Assembly: GCA_030262725.1 (NCBI GenBank)
Contig: JAJSZS010000006.1
Span: 5,001-69,000 of the forward strand
DNA: 64,000 nucleotides
Direction of reading: 5' to 3'
Source: Candidatus Desulfofervidus auxilii
Lineage (GTDB): Bacteria; Desulfobacterota; Desulfofervidia; Desulfofervidales; Desulfofervidaceae
Shown: in pieces, positions 26,048-35,147 of the stretch
Position numbering within the stretch: the first letter of the stretch is position 1
Layout: each line of letters starts with the position of its first letter
The notes under the pieces: model-generated
Told to the model about the DNA's origin: nothing
The model's input: the letters and a program-made list of their open reading frames with translations, nothing else
Database searches by the model: none
Position numbers and translations under genes: made by a program

Positions 26048-27762
26048 ATAAGCATCAACATGAAATTTTAATTATAGGAGCTGGTATCGCTGGGTTGAGT
26101 GCTGCTTTAGAGGCATGTTATGGTGGTGAAGTAGCAGTAATTTCTAAAGTATTTCCTATTCGTTCTCATTCTGTAGCTGCTCAAGGTGGTACAGCAGCTG
26201 CTTTAGGCAATATGGAGGAAGATCATTGGGAGTGGCATTTTTATGATACTGTAAAAGGGAGTGATTTTTTAGGTGATCAAGATGCTCAAGCCATTTTTTG
26301 TTATGATGCTATTAAGATGGCTTATTATCTAGAACATTTGGGCGTTCCGTTTAGTCGTAATGAAAACGGTAAGATTCTGCAAAGATATTTTGGTGGTCAT
26401 TATAGTCAATTTGGTCAAGGTCCTCCTGTGAGAAGAGCATGTGTAGCAGCTGATAGGATCGGTCAAGCTATGTTGCATACTTTATTTGGAGAATGTCTTA
26501 GACGAAAAATAAAATTTTATAATGAATTTTTAGTTACTCATCTTTTGTTTCATAAAGATGGTTGCTGTGGGTGTATAGCATGGGATTTGGTAAAAGGAGA
26601 AATACATATTTTTCATGCTAAACTCATTTTATTAGCAACAGGAGGTTATGCTCGCCTTTTTCAATTCAGCACTAATTCTGCTATTAATACTGGTGATGGT
26701 CTTGGGATGATTTTAAATGCGGGATTACCTTTAGAAGATTTAGAATTTATTCAATTTCACCCTACAGGACTTTATCCTTGGGGATTTCTTATGAGTGAGG
26801 CAGTGAGAGGTGAGGGCGGGTATCTGCTTAATCAGGCAGGAGAAAGATTTATGGAAAGGTATGCTCCAACAAAAATGGAATTAGCACCTAGAGATGTAGT
26901 AGCTAGAGCTATTCAAATGGAAATAGAATTAAGTGGAAATCCTTATGTATATTTAGATCTTCGCCATTTATCTGAAGATTTTATTCAAGAAAGACTTCCT
27001 CAAGTTAAAGAAATGGCCTTTAAATTTGCAGGGATTAATATCAAAAAAGAACTTATTCCTGTTGCCCCAGCAGCCCATTATACTATGGGTGGTATTCCTG
27101 TCAATATAGATGGAGAAGTACTTGCAGATGGTAAAAAAGAAGCGATGCCAGGACTTTTTGCAGCAGGAGAATGTGCTTGTATCTCTATTCATGGTGCTAA
27201 TCGATTAGGTACAAATTCTACAATGGAATGTGCAGTATTTGGTCATAGAGCAGGAAAAAAAATGGCTTCTTTAGTCAAAAAAACGAATTATTTACCTTTA
27301 CCTAAAGAGCAAATTTCTTTGGCTTTAGAAGAAATAAATCATCTTTTTGTTCAACCACCTAAAATTTCTATAGCCGAATTAAGACAACAATTACAAGTTT
27401 CTATGATGCAAAATTGTGGTATTCTCCGTGACCAATCACGATTAAAAAAACAACTTATAATTATTCAAGATTTAAAAGAAGTTTATAAAAAAATAGGTTT
27501 AAAAGGTATTCCTCGCACTTTTAATTTAGCTTTTGAAGAAGTTTGGGAATTAAGAAATATGCTTAATATTGCTGAGGCTGTAGTTATAAGTGCACTTGCA
27601 CGTGAGGAGAGTCGTGGCGCTCATTATCGGATAGATTTCCCTAAAAGAGATGATAAAAATTGGCTTAAACATACTCTTATTTGGAAAAAAGAAGATAAAT
27701 TAAATTTAGATTATAAACCAGTAGTTATTACTCAATTTCCACCTTCAGAAAGGTTTTTTTAA
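26044..27762 (+). CDS. sdhA: Succinate dehydrogenase/fumarate reductase flavoprotein (SdhA)
   Basis: 572 residues. FAD motif LIIGAGIAGLSAALEA, H42 (RSHSVAAQGG) as the covalent FAD site, active-site motifs QFHPTGLYPWGF and APRDVVARAI, and HGANRLGTNS. Oxidises succinate or reduces fumarate. The start at 26044 is chosen for its ATGA overlap with sdhD; the frame is open 12 codons further upstream. Sequence alone does not settle direction, but the E. coli Sdh-like anchors favour succinate oxidation. Confidence 0.95.
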   Translation: MNKHQHEILIIGAGIAGLSAALEACYGGEVAVISKVFPIRSHSVAAQGGTAAALGNMEEDHWEWHFYDTVKGSDFLGDQDAQAIFCYDAIKMAYYLEHLGVPFSRNENGKILQRYFGGHYSQFGQGPPVRRACVAADRIGQAMLHTLFGECLRRKIKFYNEFLVTHLLFHKDGCCGCIAWDLVKGEIHIFHAKLILLATGGYARLFQFSTNSAINTGDGLGMILNAGLPLEDLEFIQFHPTGLYPWGFLMSEAVRGEGGYLLNQAGERFMERYAPTKMELAPRDVVARAIQMEIELSGNPYVYLDLRHLSEDFIQERLPQVKEMAFKFAGINIKKELIPVAPAAHYTMGGIPVNIDGEVLADGKKEAMPGLFAAGECACISIHGANRLGTNSTMECAVFGHRAGKKMASLVKKTNYLPLPKEQISLALEEINHLFVQPPKISIAELRQQLQVSMMQNCGILRDQSRLKKQLIIIQDLKEVYKKIGLKGIPRTFNLAFEEVWELRNMLNIAEAVVISALAREESRGAHYRIDFPKRDDKNWLKHTLIWKKEDKLNLDYKPVVITQFPPSERFF

Positions 27763-28454
27763 TGCAAAAAAAATTTATTATTCAACGTTTTTGTCCTGAA
27801 AAGGATAAAATACCTTATTGGCAAATATATGAAATAGATTGCCAAGAAGACTGGACAGTATTAGATGCCCTTGAAGCTATTAGAGCTTTTGACCCTACTT
27901 TAACTTATCGACGTGTTTGTAGACATGGTGTCTGTGGTTCATGTGCAATGAACATAAATGGTTTTAATTCTTTAGCCTGTGAAACAAGGATAGCTAGTTT
28001 ACCAAAAAATATTAAAATTAGACCATTGCCTGGTTTTCCTATTATAAGAGATTTGGTTGTTGATTTAGAAAGACTTTATCAAAATTACACTGTTATTAAG
28101 CCATATCTTATTGCTTCTTCACCACCAGAAAAAGAATATATTCAATCTTTAGAAGAGCGTCATTTATTAGATGGCTTTTATGAATGTCTTTTATGTGGTG
28201 CATGTACATCTGCTTGTCCTACATTTTGGGTCAATCAGAATTTTTTAGGTCCAGGGATATTTTTGCAAGCCTGCCGTTTTATACTAGATAGCCGTGATAA
28301 AGGGTTTAATTTACGGAAAGAAATATTGAGAAAGTCTGATATATGGCGATGTCATGGTATTCTCAATTGTGTAGAGGCTTGTCCTAAAGGTCTTAATCCT
28401 TTTCAAGCAATTATGCATTTAAGAAAAATTTTATTATTTGGAGGAAAACGATGA
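27762..28454 (+). CDS. sdhB: Succinate dehydrogenase/fumarate reductase iron-sulfur subunit (SdhB)
   Basis: 230 residues with all cluster ligands: [2Fe-2S] C53, C58, C61, C73 (CRHGVCGSC ... C); [4Fe-4S] C142, C145, C148 with C207; [3Fe-4S] C152, C197, C203 (CHGILNCVEACPKG). One-base overlap with sdhA (TAATG) and a 4-bp overlap with the next gene. Confidence 0.95.
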   Translation: MQKKFIIQRFCPEKDKIPYWQIYEIDCQEDWTVLDALEAIRAFDPTLTYRRVCRHGVCGSCAMNINGFNSLACETRIASLPKNIKIRPLPGFPIIRDLVVDLERLYQNYTVIKPYLIASSPPEKEYIQSLEERHLLDGFYECLLCGACTSACPTFWVNQNFLGPGIFLQACRFILDSRDKGFNLRKEILRKSDIWRCHGILNCVEACPKGLNPFQAIMHLRKILLFGGKR

Positions 28455-29290
28455 AAGAAAAATTTCCTATTATTCCTAATAATCGGGCTGATGACATTCA
28501 TAATTTAGAACATCTTCATGAAGCGGATTTAATTCTTTATATGGCAGGTAATCAATTTATGGTTATGGAAGAGTTACTTAAAGCTTTTAAAGAGATGCAT
28601 CCACACATAAAACATATTTTTTATGAAACACTGCCTCCTGGATTAGAACTAAAACAAATTTTAGCTGGAGGTGCTGTTTTTCAAGATAAAATTTTACCTG
28701 GTATTCCAGATGTTTATGCTGCTGTTAATGAAAAAGCAATGCATAAATTAGAAGAGGCAGGATTAATTGAAAAAGATAATTATTTTGTTTATTTACATAA
28801 CCGTATTGTACTTATGGTAAAAGAAGGGAATCCTTTAAAAATAAATTCTGTGCTAGATTTGGCAAGAGATGAAGTAAGAATCTCACAACCAAATCCAGAA
28901 TTAGAGGATATTGGTATTCACATTCTTAATATGTATCGTGATGCTGGAGGTGAAACATTAGTATATAGAATTATGGAAGAAAAAAGAGCAGAAGGTACTA
29001 CAATTTTTACTGTTGTTCATCATCGTGAGACTCCTTTGCGTTTAAAAAAATGCACAGTAGATGTTGGGCCTGTTTGGGCAACAGAAGTTTTAACAGCAAA
29101 AAAATTTGGTTTAAAAGTAGAAATGATAGAGCCAGGTGAAAATTTGGATCAACGTCATAAAGTTAACTATTTTATTGGTCGATTAAAACAATCTCCACAT
29201 CCTGAAAATGCAGAGAAATTTTTAGAATTTATTAAAACAAAAACAGCTCAAGCTATTTATGAAAAATATGGATTTATTCCACATTGGTAG
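28451..29290 (+). CDS. Cytosolic substrate-binding-protein homologue (ModA/SBP_bac_11-like)
   Basis: 279 residues resembling type II periplasmic binding proteins of the molybdate/tungstate group: ADLILYMAGNQFMVMEELLK near the N-terminus, GIPDVYAAVNE, a central LVKEGNPL-like strand (VLMVKEGNPLKINSVLDLA) and the C-terminal AIYEKYGFIPHW. There is no signal peptide, lipobox or membrane segment, and no ABC permease or ATPase nearby. It is the last gene of the sdh operon, overlapping sdhB by 4 bp. Possibly an intracellular ligand sensor or oxyanion-binding protein; function unknown. Confidence 0.72.
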   Translation: MKEKFPIIPNNRADDIHNLEHLHEADLILYMAGNQFMVMEELLKAFKEMHPHIKHIFYETLPPGLELKQILAGGAVFQDKILPGIPDVYAAVNEKAMHKLEEAGLIEKDNYFVYLHNRIVLMVKEGNPLKINSVLDLARDEVRISQPNPELEDIGIHILNMYRDAGGETLVYRIMEEKRAEGTTIFTVVHHRETPLRLKKCTVDVGPVWATEVLTAKKFGLKVEMIEPGENLDQRHKVNYFIGRLKQSPHPENAEKFLEFIKTKTAQAIYEKYGFIPHW

Positions 29291-29296
29291 GCTTAG

Positions 29297-29323
29297 TTGA
29301 CAAAGATTAACTAGTTGTATAAA
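29297..29323 (+). promoter_or_regulatory. Predicted promoter of the endoQ operon
   Basis: TTGACA (29297-29302), a short 15-nt spacer, TATAAA (29318-29323), then 7 nt to the ATG. No Shine-Dalgarno; leaderless start inferred. It begins 7 bp after the previous stop codon. Confidence 0.45.
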
Positions 29324-29330
29324 CAAAGTC

Positions 29331-30578
29331 ATGTTTATTGCTGATCTTCATATTCACTCCAAATATAGTCGGGCTACAAGCAGGGATATGGAGGTAAGTA
29401 CTCTTTATAAATGGGCAAAGCGTAAAGGTATTAAAGTATTGGGGACAGGCGATTTTACCCATCCTCATTATTTAATGGAATTAAAAAAAGAACTTGAACC
29501 TTTAGGTAATGGTCTTTTTAAGTTAAAAAAAGGTGATGAATCTGTATATTTTATGCTTACTACTGAAGTAAGCAATATCTTTTCTGTACGTGGGAGAGGA
29601 AGACGTATTCATACTCTAATTTTTGCTCCTTCTTTTGAAGTAGTAGATAAGATTAATGCTCAATTATCTCGTCGTGGGGATTTAATGGCTGATGGTCGAC
29701 CTACATTTGGTTTTCATATAAAAGAACTAGTAAAGATAGTTTTAGATATTTCCTCAGATTGTTTATTGATACCAGCTCATGCTTGGACTCCTTGGTATGG
29801 GATATTTGGATCAAATGGGGGATTTGATTCATTAGAAGAAGCATTTGAAGAGGAGGCAAAATATATTTACGCTATAGAGACTGGTCTTTCTTCTGATGCA
29901 GCTATGAATTGGCGGCTTTCTGCTTTAGATAAAATTACTCTTATTTCTAATTCAGATGCCCATTCTCCTCACAGAATTGGTAGAGAAGCTAATGTTTTTA
30001 ACTGTGCCTGTGACTATTATGAAATTATAGATACAATAAAGAAAAAAGATAAAAATCGTTTTTTATGTACTATTGAATTTTATCCTGAAGAGGGAAAATA
30101 TCATTATGATGGGCATCGTAAGTGTAATATTTTATTTTCACCAAAAGAAACAAAAGAACACAATTATATTTGTCCAGTGTGTGGACAGCCAGTAACAGTA
30201 GGGGTAATGCATCGAGTAGAAACTTTAGCAGATAGACCTGAGGGTTATCGACCAGAAGGAGCTATTCCAGAAATTCATCTTATTCCTTTAGAAGAAATTA
30301 TTGCTGAAGCAATGAATAAACAAATAAGTACAAAAGGTGTGCAAGAGGAATATGAACGTTTAGTAAGTTATGTTCCAGAATTTGATATTTTACTTAAACT
30401 ATCTATTGAAGAATTATCTAGTTTTGTACCAACAAATATTCTTGAAGGTATTATTCGAGTAAGAGAAGGTAATGTATTTATTCGTCCTGGTTTTGACGGT
30501 GTTTATGGAGAGATAAGAATTTTTCCTAAGTCAGAAAAAGAAAAAAAGGAAACTTCTCAACAATTGGGATTGTTCTAA
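29331..30578 (+). CDS. Endonuclease Q (PHP-domain deaminated-DNA endonuclease)
   Basis: 415 residues matching the EndoQ family first described in Pyrococcus and Bacillus, which nicks DNA 5' to uracil, hypoxanthine and abasic sites. PHP metal-site motifs: DLHIHSKYS (D5, H7, H9), LTTEVSNIF, IHTLIFAP, PAHAWTPWYGIFGSNGG and SNSDAHSPHRIG. A later Cys block (RKCNILFSP ... ICPVCGQPV) forms the Zn site, and VETLADRPEGYRP is diagnostic. Deamination damage is heavier at high temperature. First gene of a long operon; four bases before the next start. Confidence 0.88.
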   Translation: MFIADLHIHSKYSRATSRDMEVSTLYKWAKRKGIKVLGTGDFTHPHYLMELKKELEPLGNGLFKLKKGDESVYFMLTTEVSNIFSVRGRGRRIHTLIFAPSFEVVDKINAQLSRRGDLMADGRPTFGFHIKELVKIVLDISSDCLLIPAHAWTPWYGIFGSNGGFDSLEEAFEEEAKYIYAIETGLSSDAAMNWRLSALDKITLISNSDAHSPHRIGREANVFNCACDYYEIIDTIKKKDKNRFLCTIEFYPEEGKYHYDGHRKCNILFSPKETKEHNYICPVCGQPVTVGVMHRVETLADRPEGYRPEGAIPEIHLIPLEEIIAEAMNKQISTKGVQEEYERLVSYVPEFDILLKLSIEELSSFVPTNILEGIIRVREGNVFIRPGFDGVYGEIRIFPKSEKEKKETSQQLGLF

Positions 30579-30581
30579 ATT

Positions 30582-31946
30582 ATGAAAAATGTAATTGTAA
30601 TTGGAGCAGGGCTTGGTGGTCTTAGTGTAGCAAGCGCACTTCTTAAAGCAGGTTTTAAGGTTAAAATTTTTGAAAAAACATCTCATATAGGAGGGAGATG
30701 TCGTAGTATCTGGCTTGGAAATGAAGAATTTGGCAGATATCCATTTGATGTGGGCCCAATATTCTCAGGAACAAATATTATTAAATTAATTAAAAATGAA
30801 TTAAAAGAAAAACCTAATTTTAAACCAGAATTTGTAAAAATTTATATATTTTCTAACAAAAAATTCCTTATGAATATGCCTCCCAGACATCATTTATTAA
30901 AAAATCTTAAGAAAATGGGATTTTCTTTTTCTGAAAGTATATTTTTTATTTATAAATTATGGAAACAAAGACAATTTGATAGTTATTCATATATGGATTC
31001 TCATAATGATATAGCTTGTTTTCTTACAAAAAACCAATTGATGCGAAATATCCTTAATATGAGAGCTGGTTTATTTCATGGGTGTCTTCCAGATGATATG
31101 CCTGGTTATACATTTAATGCAAAGGATTATGGAAGACCTTTTTATCCATCTGGTGGCATGCAAAAAATACCAGATACTTTTTTAAATGTTATAAAAAAGT
31201 ATAATGGCCAAATTTATACAAATATGTCTGTAGATAAAATTTTAATTGAGAATAATAAAACAGTAGGGGTGGTAGTTCAAGGGGAATTTATAAAAGCTGA
31301 TTTTGTTATAAGTGCTATAAGTATTGTTGAGACAGTATTAAAACTTTGTAAAGGGGTAAGTTTCAAAAATGAATTTCTTAAATTGATTAAATCATATAAA
31401 CAAGGTTTAGAAGTTTCAATGTTTTTTATGATTGTAGATAAAAATAAAATTGATGTAGAGGATGGTAATGTTTTGTATGCATTTTTGCCAGAGTCTGATT
31501 TAAATAAAGTTATGCATCAACTTTTTAACGGCATTTATCCAAATGATCCGCCATTTGGTATATTTTTTACAAAAAGTGGAAAATTTAGACCAGTCACTCT
31601 TTTGTTTTATACTCCAAAAGGAGAAAAAAATAAAAAACGTATAATTCAAGCAGGAGAATTTCTTCTTGAAATAGCTAATTTGGCAATCCCTAATCTTATA
31701 AATGCCATTGTTTGGAGAAAGATTATTACTTCATTAGATTATCCAAATGAAATAGGTTTTAAAAGTTGTGTTTTGCCTGTTGCTGAAAGCAAAAATTATA
31801 AAAAAGTTTCTTTTCAATTACCTATTAAAAATCTTTTTAATGTAGGTTCTTCTGTGCTTCCAAGTGGTGGTGGAACAGTTCAGGCTGTAAAGTCTGGATT
31901 AGAATGTGCAAAATTTATTATTAAAGGAAATAAATTATGCAGTTAG
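30582..31946 (+). CDS. FAD-dependent oxidoreductase, phytoene desaturase-like
   Basis: 454 residues. N-terminal dinucleotide motif IVIGAGLGGLSVASALLKAG, then FEKTSHIGGRCRS; the C-terminus SSVLPSGGGTVQAVKSGLEC resembles the FAD-binding end of carotenoid desaturases/isomerases and related amine oxidases. Substrate unknown; no carotenoid gene is nearby. Overlaps the next gene by 10 bp. Confidence 0.8.
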   Translation: MKNVIVIGAGLGGLSVASALLKAGFKVKIFEKTSHIGGRCRSIWLGNEEFGRYPFDVGPIFSGTNIIKLIKNELKEKPNFKPEFVKIYIFSNKKFLMNMPPRHHLLKNLKKMGFSFSESIFFIYKLWKQRQFDSYSYMDSHNDIACFLTKNQLMRNILNMRAGLFHGCLPDDMPGYTFNAKDYGRPFYPSGGMQKIPDTFLNVIKKYNGQIYTNMSVDKILIENNKTVGVVVQGEFIKADFVISAISIVETVLKLCKGVSFKNEFLKLIKSYKQGLEVSMFFMIVDKNKIDVEDGNVLYAFLPESDLNKVMHQLFNGIYPNDPPFGIFFTKSGKFRPVTLLFYTPKGEKNKKRIIQAGEFLLEIANLAIPNLINAIVWRKIITSLDYPNEIGFKSCVLPVAESKNYKKVSFQLPIKNLFNVGSSVLPSGGGTVQAVKSGLECAKFIIKGNKLCS

Positions 31947-32635
31947 AAACTATTACTATGCAAGATTTTGAGAAACAAACAAAGAAAATAATAATTTTGC
32001 CTTTTGGCTCAGTAGAAGCACATGGTAAACATTTACCACTTGGTACAGATACTATTATTGCTTATGAAATTGCTTTAAAAGTAGGAGAAAAAACAGGTGC
32101 TATTGTAGCTCCTCCAGTTTATTATGGTGTTTGTCGTAGTACAAAAGAACATCCAGGTACAATAAGCATTTCTGCATCAGGATTTAGATTATTGGTGAAA
32201 GATATTATTAATAGTTTTATCTCTCAAGGTTGCTATCGTTTTTTAATCTTTTCAGGTCATGCTGGCAGTTTACATATGGCTGCTTTAAAAGAAATAGCTG
32301 AAGAGATGATTGAAACAGATCTTGTGAAAAAAATAGCTGTTCTTAGTATTTTGGATCTTTTAGATGAAAATATAGGACTTGAAACAAAAAAAGATAGTCA
32401 TGCAGGAGAATTAGAAACAGCTCTTATGCTTTATTTAAAACCTTTATGGGTTAAAAAAATACCATCTGAAGATTATCCGAATTTTCCACGTTTTTTATTA
32501 GTTAAAGAAAAAAGAAAATATTGGCCAAGTGCTGTTTGGGGGAATCCTCTTGTAGCGTCTAAAGAGAAAGGGGAAAGATTTTTCAATTATTTAGTAGAAA
32601 AATTAGTAAATATCGTAAATTTATTAAAAGAATAA
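31937..32635 (+). CDS. Creatininase-family amidohydrolase
   Basis: 232 residues. Metal site GSVEAHGKHLPLGTD (E27, H29, H32, D38), FSGHAGS, and HAGELETALML with the conserved Glu. The family contains creatininase, archaeal FAPy deformylase and MftE-like peptidases, and substrate cannot be assigned. Between a FAD oxidoreductase and a U32 protein; no known pathway brings these together. Confidence 0.85.
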   Translation: MQLETITMQDFEKQTKKIIILPFGSVEAHGKHLPLGTDTIIAYEIALKVGEKTGAIVAPPVYYGVCRSTKEHPGTISISASGFRLLVKDIINSFISQGCYRFLIFSGHAGSLHMAALKEIAEEMIETDLVKKIAVLSILDLLDENIGLETKKDSHAGELETALMLYLKPLWVKKIPSEDYPNFPRFLLVKEKRKYWPSAVWGNPLVASKEKGERFFNYLVEKLVNIVNLLKE

Positions 32636-34671
32636 TGGAAATTTTGGCACCAGCTGGAAATTTTGAAGCTTTTTTTGCTGCTTTAGAAAAAGGTGCAGAT
32701 GCAATATATGTAGGGATTAAAACATTTAATGCTAGAGCTTATGCAAGGAATTTTACTTTAGAAGAACTGGCATTAATGATTCCTTATGCACATCAATTAG
32801 GAAGAAAAGTTTTTGTTGCCCTAAACAGTCTAATTAAAGAAACAGAGTGGAAAGACTTGATAGAGATTATTATTGCTTTAGGGCAAATCAAACCAGATGC
32901 TATTATTATTCAGGATTTAGGTATTTTTTGGTTATGTAAACATCGTTTTCCTCATTTGGTTCTTCATGCCAGCACTTTAATGGCTTGTCATAATGTTATA
33001 GGAGTAAAAAAGTTAGCAAATATGGGATTTAAACGAATTGTATTAGCTAGAGAGCTTACACTTAAAGAAATAGAAAATATAAAGAAATCAGTTTCAGTAG
33101 AATTAGAGGTTTTTGTACATGGAGCTTTATGTTTTAGCTATTCTGGTCTTTGTTTGGCAAGTAGTTATTTAGGTGGGCAGAGTAGTTTAAGGGGAAGGTG
33201 TCGTCAACCTTGCCGTTTTCTTTATCAATGGGGAGAAGAAAAGGGTTATTATTTATCCTGTAATGATCTTTGTGCTTTAGAGTTAATACCTATTTTAAAA
33301 GAAATGAGAATTGATGCTATAAAAATTGAAGGGCGTATGAAGAGTGCAGAGTATGTAGCTACAGTAGTAGAGGCATATCGGTTAGTGCGAGATGCTTCAC
33401 TAGACGAATCTCAAGCAGCTATTGATTATGCTAAATCTTTACTTAGTAAAGTTGAAAGTAGACCACTTACCACTGGTTTTTTTCTTACTGTAAAACCTAA
33501 AAATGTGCTTGATCCTAAACATCCTGGAGCGTTTGGTATATATTTAGGAAGGGTTTTACGTAAAGAAGGTGAGAGAATCTTTTTTCGACCTGAGGCAGAA
33601 TTAAAAGCAGGTGATAGAATTCGTGCTCAAAATGAAATTTTCGGTAAAGGGATAGCATGGAAGGTAAAAAATTTAGAAAAAATTGGAGAATTAATTTGTC
33701 TTAATGCTCCAACAATGGTTGAACCAGGTTATCTTCTTTTTCGAGTTGTTAGTGCAATACCTGGTTTAAAAAAATCAGATAAAAAATTAAAAACAAAATT
33801 AAATCAAATGGTTAAACCAATTGACTTTAAAATTTCTTCTTCATCTAAAAAACGCTTGCAGCAATGGATATATGCTCAAGGTATTGAAATACCAAAAAAA
33901 AGATTTAAAAGAATTATTTGGTGGATTCGCCACGAAGAAGTAAATTATTTTCTCAATTACAAATTACCTGAAGGAAGTATTCCCATTTTATCTCTTAATT
34001 TTCAAACATACCCACTTATTCTTGCTCATTTTAAAAAATTATTAAAAAAACATCCGTCTTTAACAATCAGCCTTCCTCCAATAATTTTACCTCATCAATT
34101 GGCTTTTTTTGAAAAAGCTATAAAACAGCTTTTAGATTTAGGATTTAAACGTTGGCAATTGGCTAATATAGGCCACTTTGAGCTTTTTCCAGAGAAAAAA
34201 GGCTTAATCTTTAGTAGTGACTACACCTTTAATATAGCAAATCATTTAGCTTTGCGAACTTTAAAGAATATGGGTATACATTTTTTAATGCTTTCTTTAG
34301 AATTAGATAAGAATACTATTAAAACACTAGTTAAATATTGGAATAAACATGAAATAGTTATAAATGTTTATATGAGAATGCCTATTTGGATCTCTCGCTT
34401 AAGCTTAAAACCTTTTTGGCGCTCCAATTCTCTTATATCTCCATTAGGGGAAAAATATTATCCTCTTAAAAGAGACGAAATTACTTATATTTTACCTGAA
34501 ATTCCCATCTCTTTGAAAGATTATCTAAAAGAATTAAAATCATTTGGAATTTATCAGTTCTGTGTGGATCTAAGATTCCTTCTTAAGAAAGAAGTAGAAA
34601 AAATTGTTACATCAAAAGGTGTATTTTTACCTAAAGGATATCAGTTCAATTATCAAAGAGGTTTGGCATGA
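32635..34671 (+). CDS. U32-family protein (TrhP/RlhA-like RNA hydroxylation)
   Basis: 678 residues. TIM-barrel U32 core (~1-290) beginning MEILAPAGNFEAFFAALEKG, with the four cysteines C166, C173, C189 and C193 (CFSYSGLC, RGRCRQPC) and the signature IKIEGRMKSAEYVA. Members TrhP and RlhA hydroxylate tRNA or 23S rRNA pyrimidines from prephenate-derived substrate. The extra C-terminal ~350 residues make it RlhA-sized. One-base overlap with the previous gene; the exact RNA target is not known. Confidence 0.85.
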   Translation: MEILAPAGNFEAFFAALEKGADAIYVGIKTFNARAYARNFTLEELALMIPYAHQLGRKVFVALNSLIKETEWKDLIEIIIALGQIKPDAIIIQDLGIFWLCKHRFPHLVLHASTLMACHNVIGVKKLANMGFKRIVLARELTLKEIENIKKSVSVELEVFVHGALCFSYSGLCLASSYLGGQSSLRGRCRQPCRFLYQWGEEKGYYLSCNDLCALELIPILKEMRIDAIKIEGRMKSAEYVATVVEAYRLVRDASLDESQAAIDYAKSLLSKVESRPLTTGFFLTVKPKNVLDPKHPGAFGIYLGRVLRKEGERIFFRPEAELKAGDRIRAQNEIFGKGIAWKVKNLEKIGELICLNAPTMVEPGYLLFRVVSAIPGLKKSDKKLKTKLNQMVKPIDFKISSSSKKRLQQWIYAQGIEIPKKRFKRIIWWIRHEEVNYFLNYKLPEGSIPILSLNFQTYPLILAHFKKLLKKHPSLTISLPPIILPHQLAFFEKAIKQLLDLGFKRWQLANIGHFELFPEKKGLIFSSDYTFNIANHLALRTLKNMGIHFLMLSLELDKNTIKTLVKYWNKHEIVINVYMRMPIWISRLSLKPFWRSNSLISPLGEKYYPLKRDEITYILPEIPISLKDYLKELKSFGIYQFCVDLRFLLKKEVEKIVTSKGVFLPKGYQFNYQRGLA

Positions 34672-35147
34672 AAAGACTAGCTATTTTTTTATTAATTCTT
34701 TTTTTAGCATGTGGAGAAAAAAGTGTTCCTGAATATGCACCAGATTTTACTTTACCAGATTTAAAAGGAGATAAAATTTCTCTTTCTGATTTTAGAGGCA
34801 AAATTGTTATATTAGAATTTTTCACTACTTGGTGTAAATCTTGCCGTTTAATAGTACCTGATTTAAATCAACTTTATAATCGTTATAGAGATAAAAATGT
34901 AATTTTTTTAGGTATCAGTTTAGATGAGAACGTTGATCGTATTTACGATTTTGCAAAAAAATTGAATATTGCATATCCAATACTTATTGGGAATGAAGAT
35001 ATTGTTTTAAAATATGGTGGGATTTCTGTATTGCCTCATCTTGTTATTGTAGATCCAAAGGGACGTATATACAAAACGCATCAAGGATTTATGAAAAAGA
35101 AAAAACTTGAAGATGATATTATAAGTTTAATACATTTAGGACCTTAA
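34668..35147 (+). CDS. TlpA/ResA-like thioredoxin-fold lipoprotein
   Basis: 159 residues. Lipobox LFLAC (C15), then a thioredoxin domain: APDFTLPDLKGDKISLSDFRGK, active site WCKSC (C56, C59), and cis-Pro in SVLPHLVIVDPKG. Membrane-anchored thiol reductant outside the cytoplasm, possibly for cytochrome c maturation or disulfide control. ATGA overlap with the U32 gene. Confidence 0.9.
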   Translation: MKRLAIFLLILFLACGEKSVPEYAPDFTLPDLKGDKISLSDFRGKIVILEFFTTWCKSCRLIVPDLNQLYNRYRDKNVIFLGISLDENVDRIYDFAKKLNIAYPILIGNEDIVLKYGGISVLPHLVIVDPKGRIYKTHQGFMKKKKLEDDIISLIHLGP

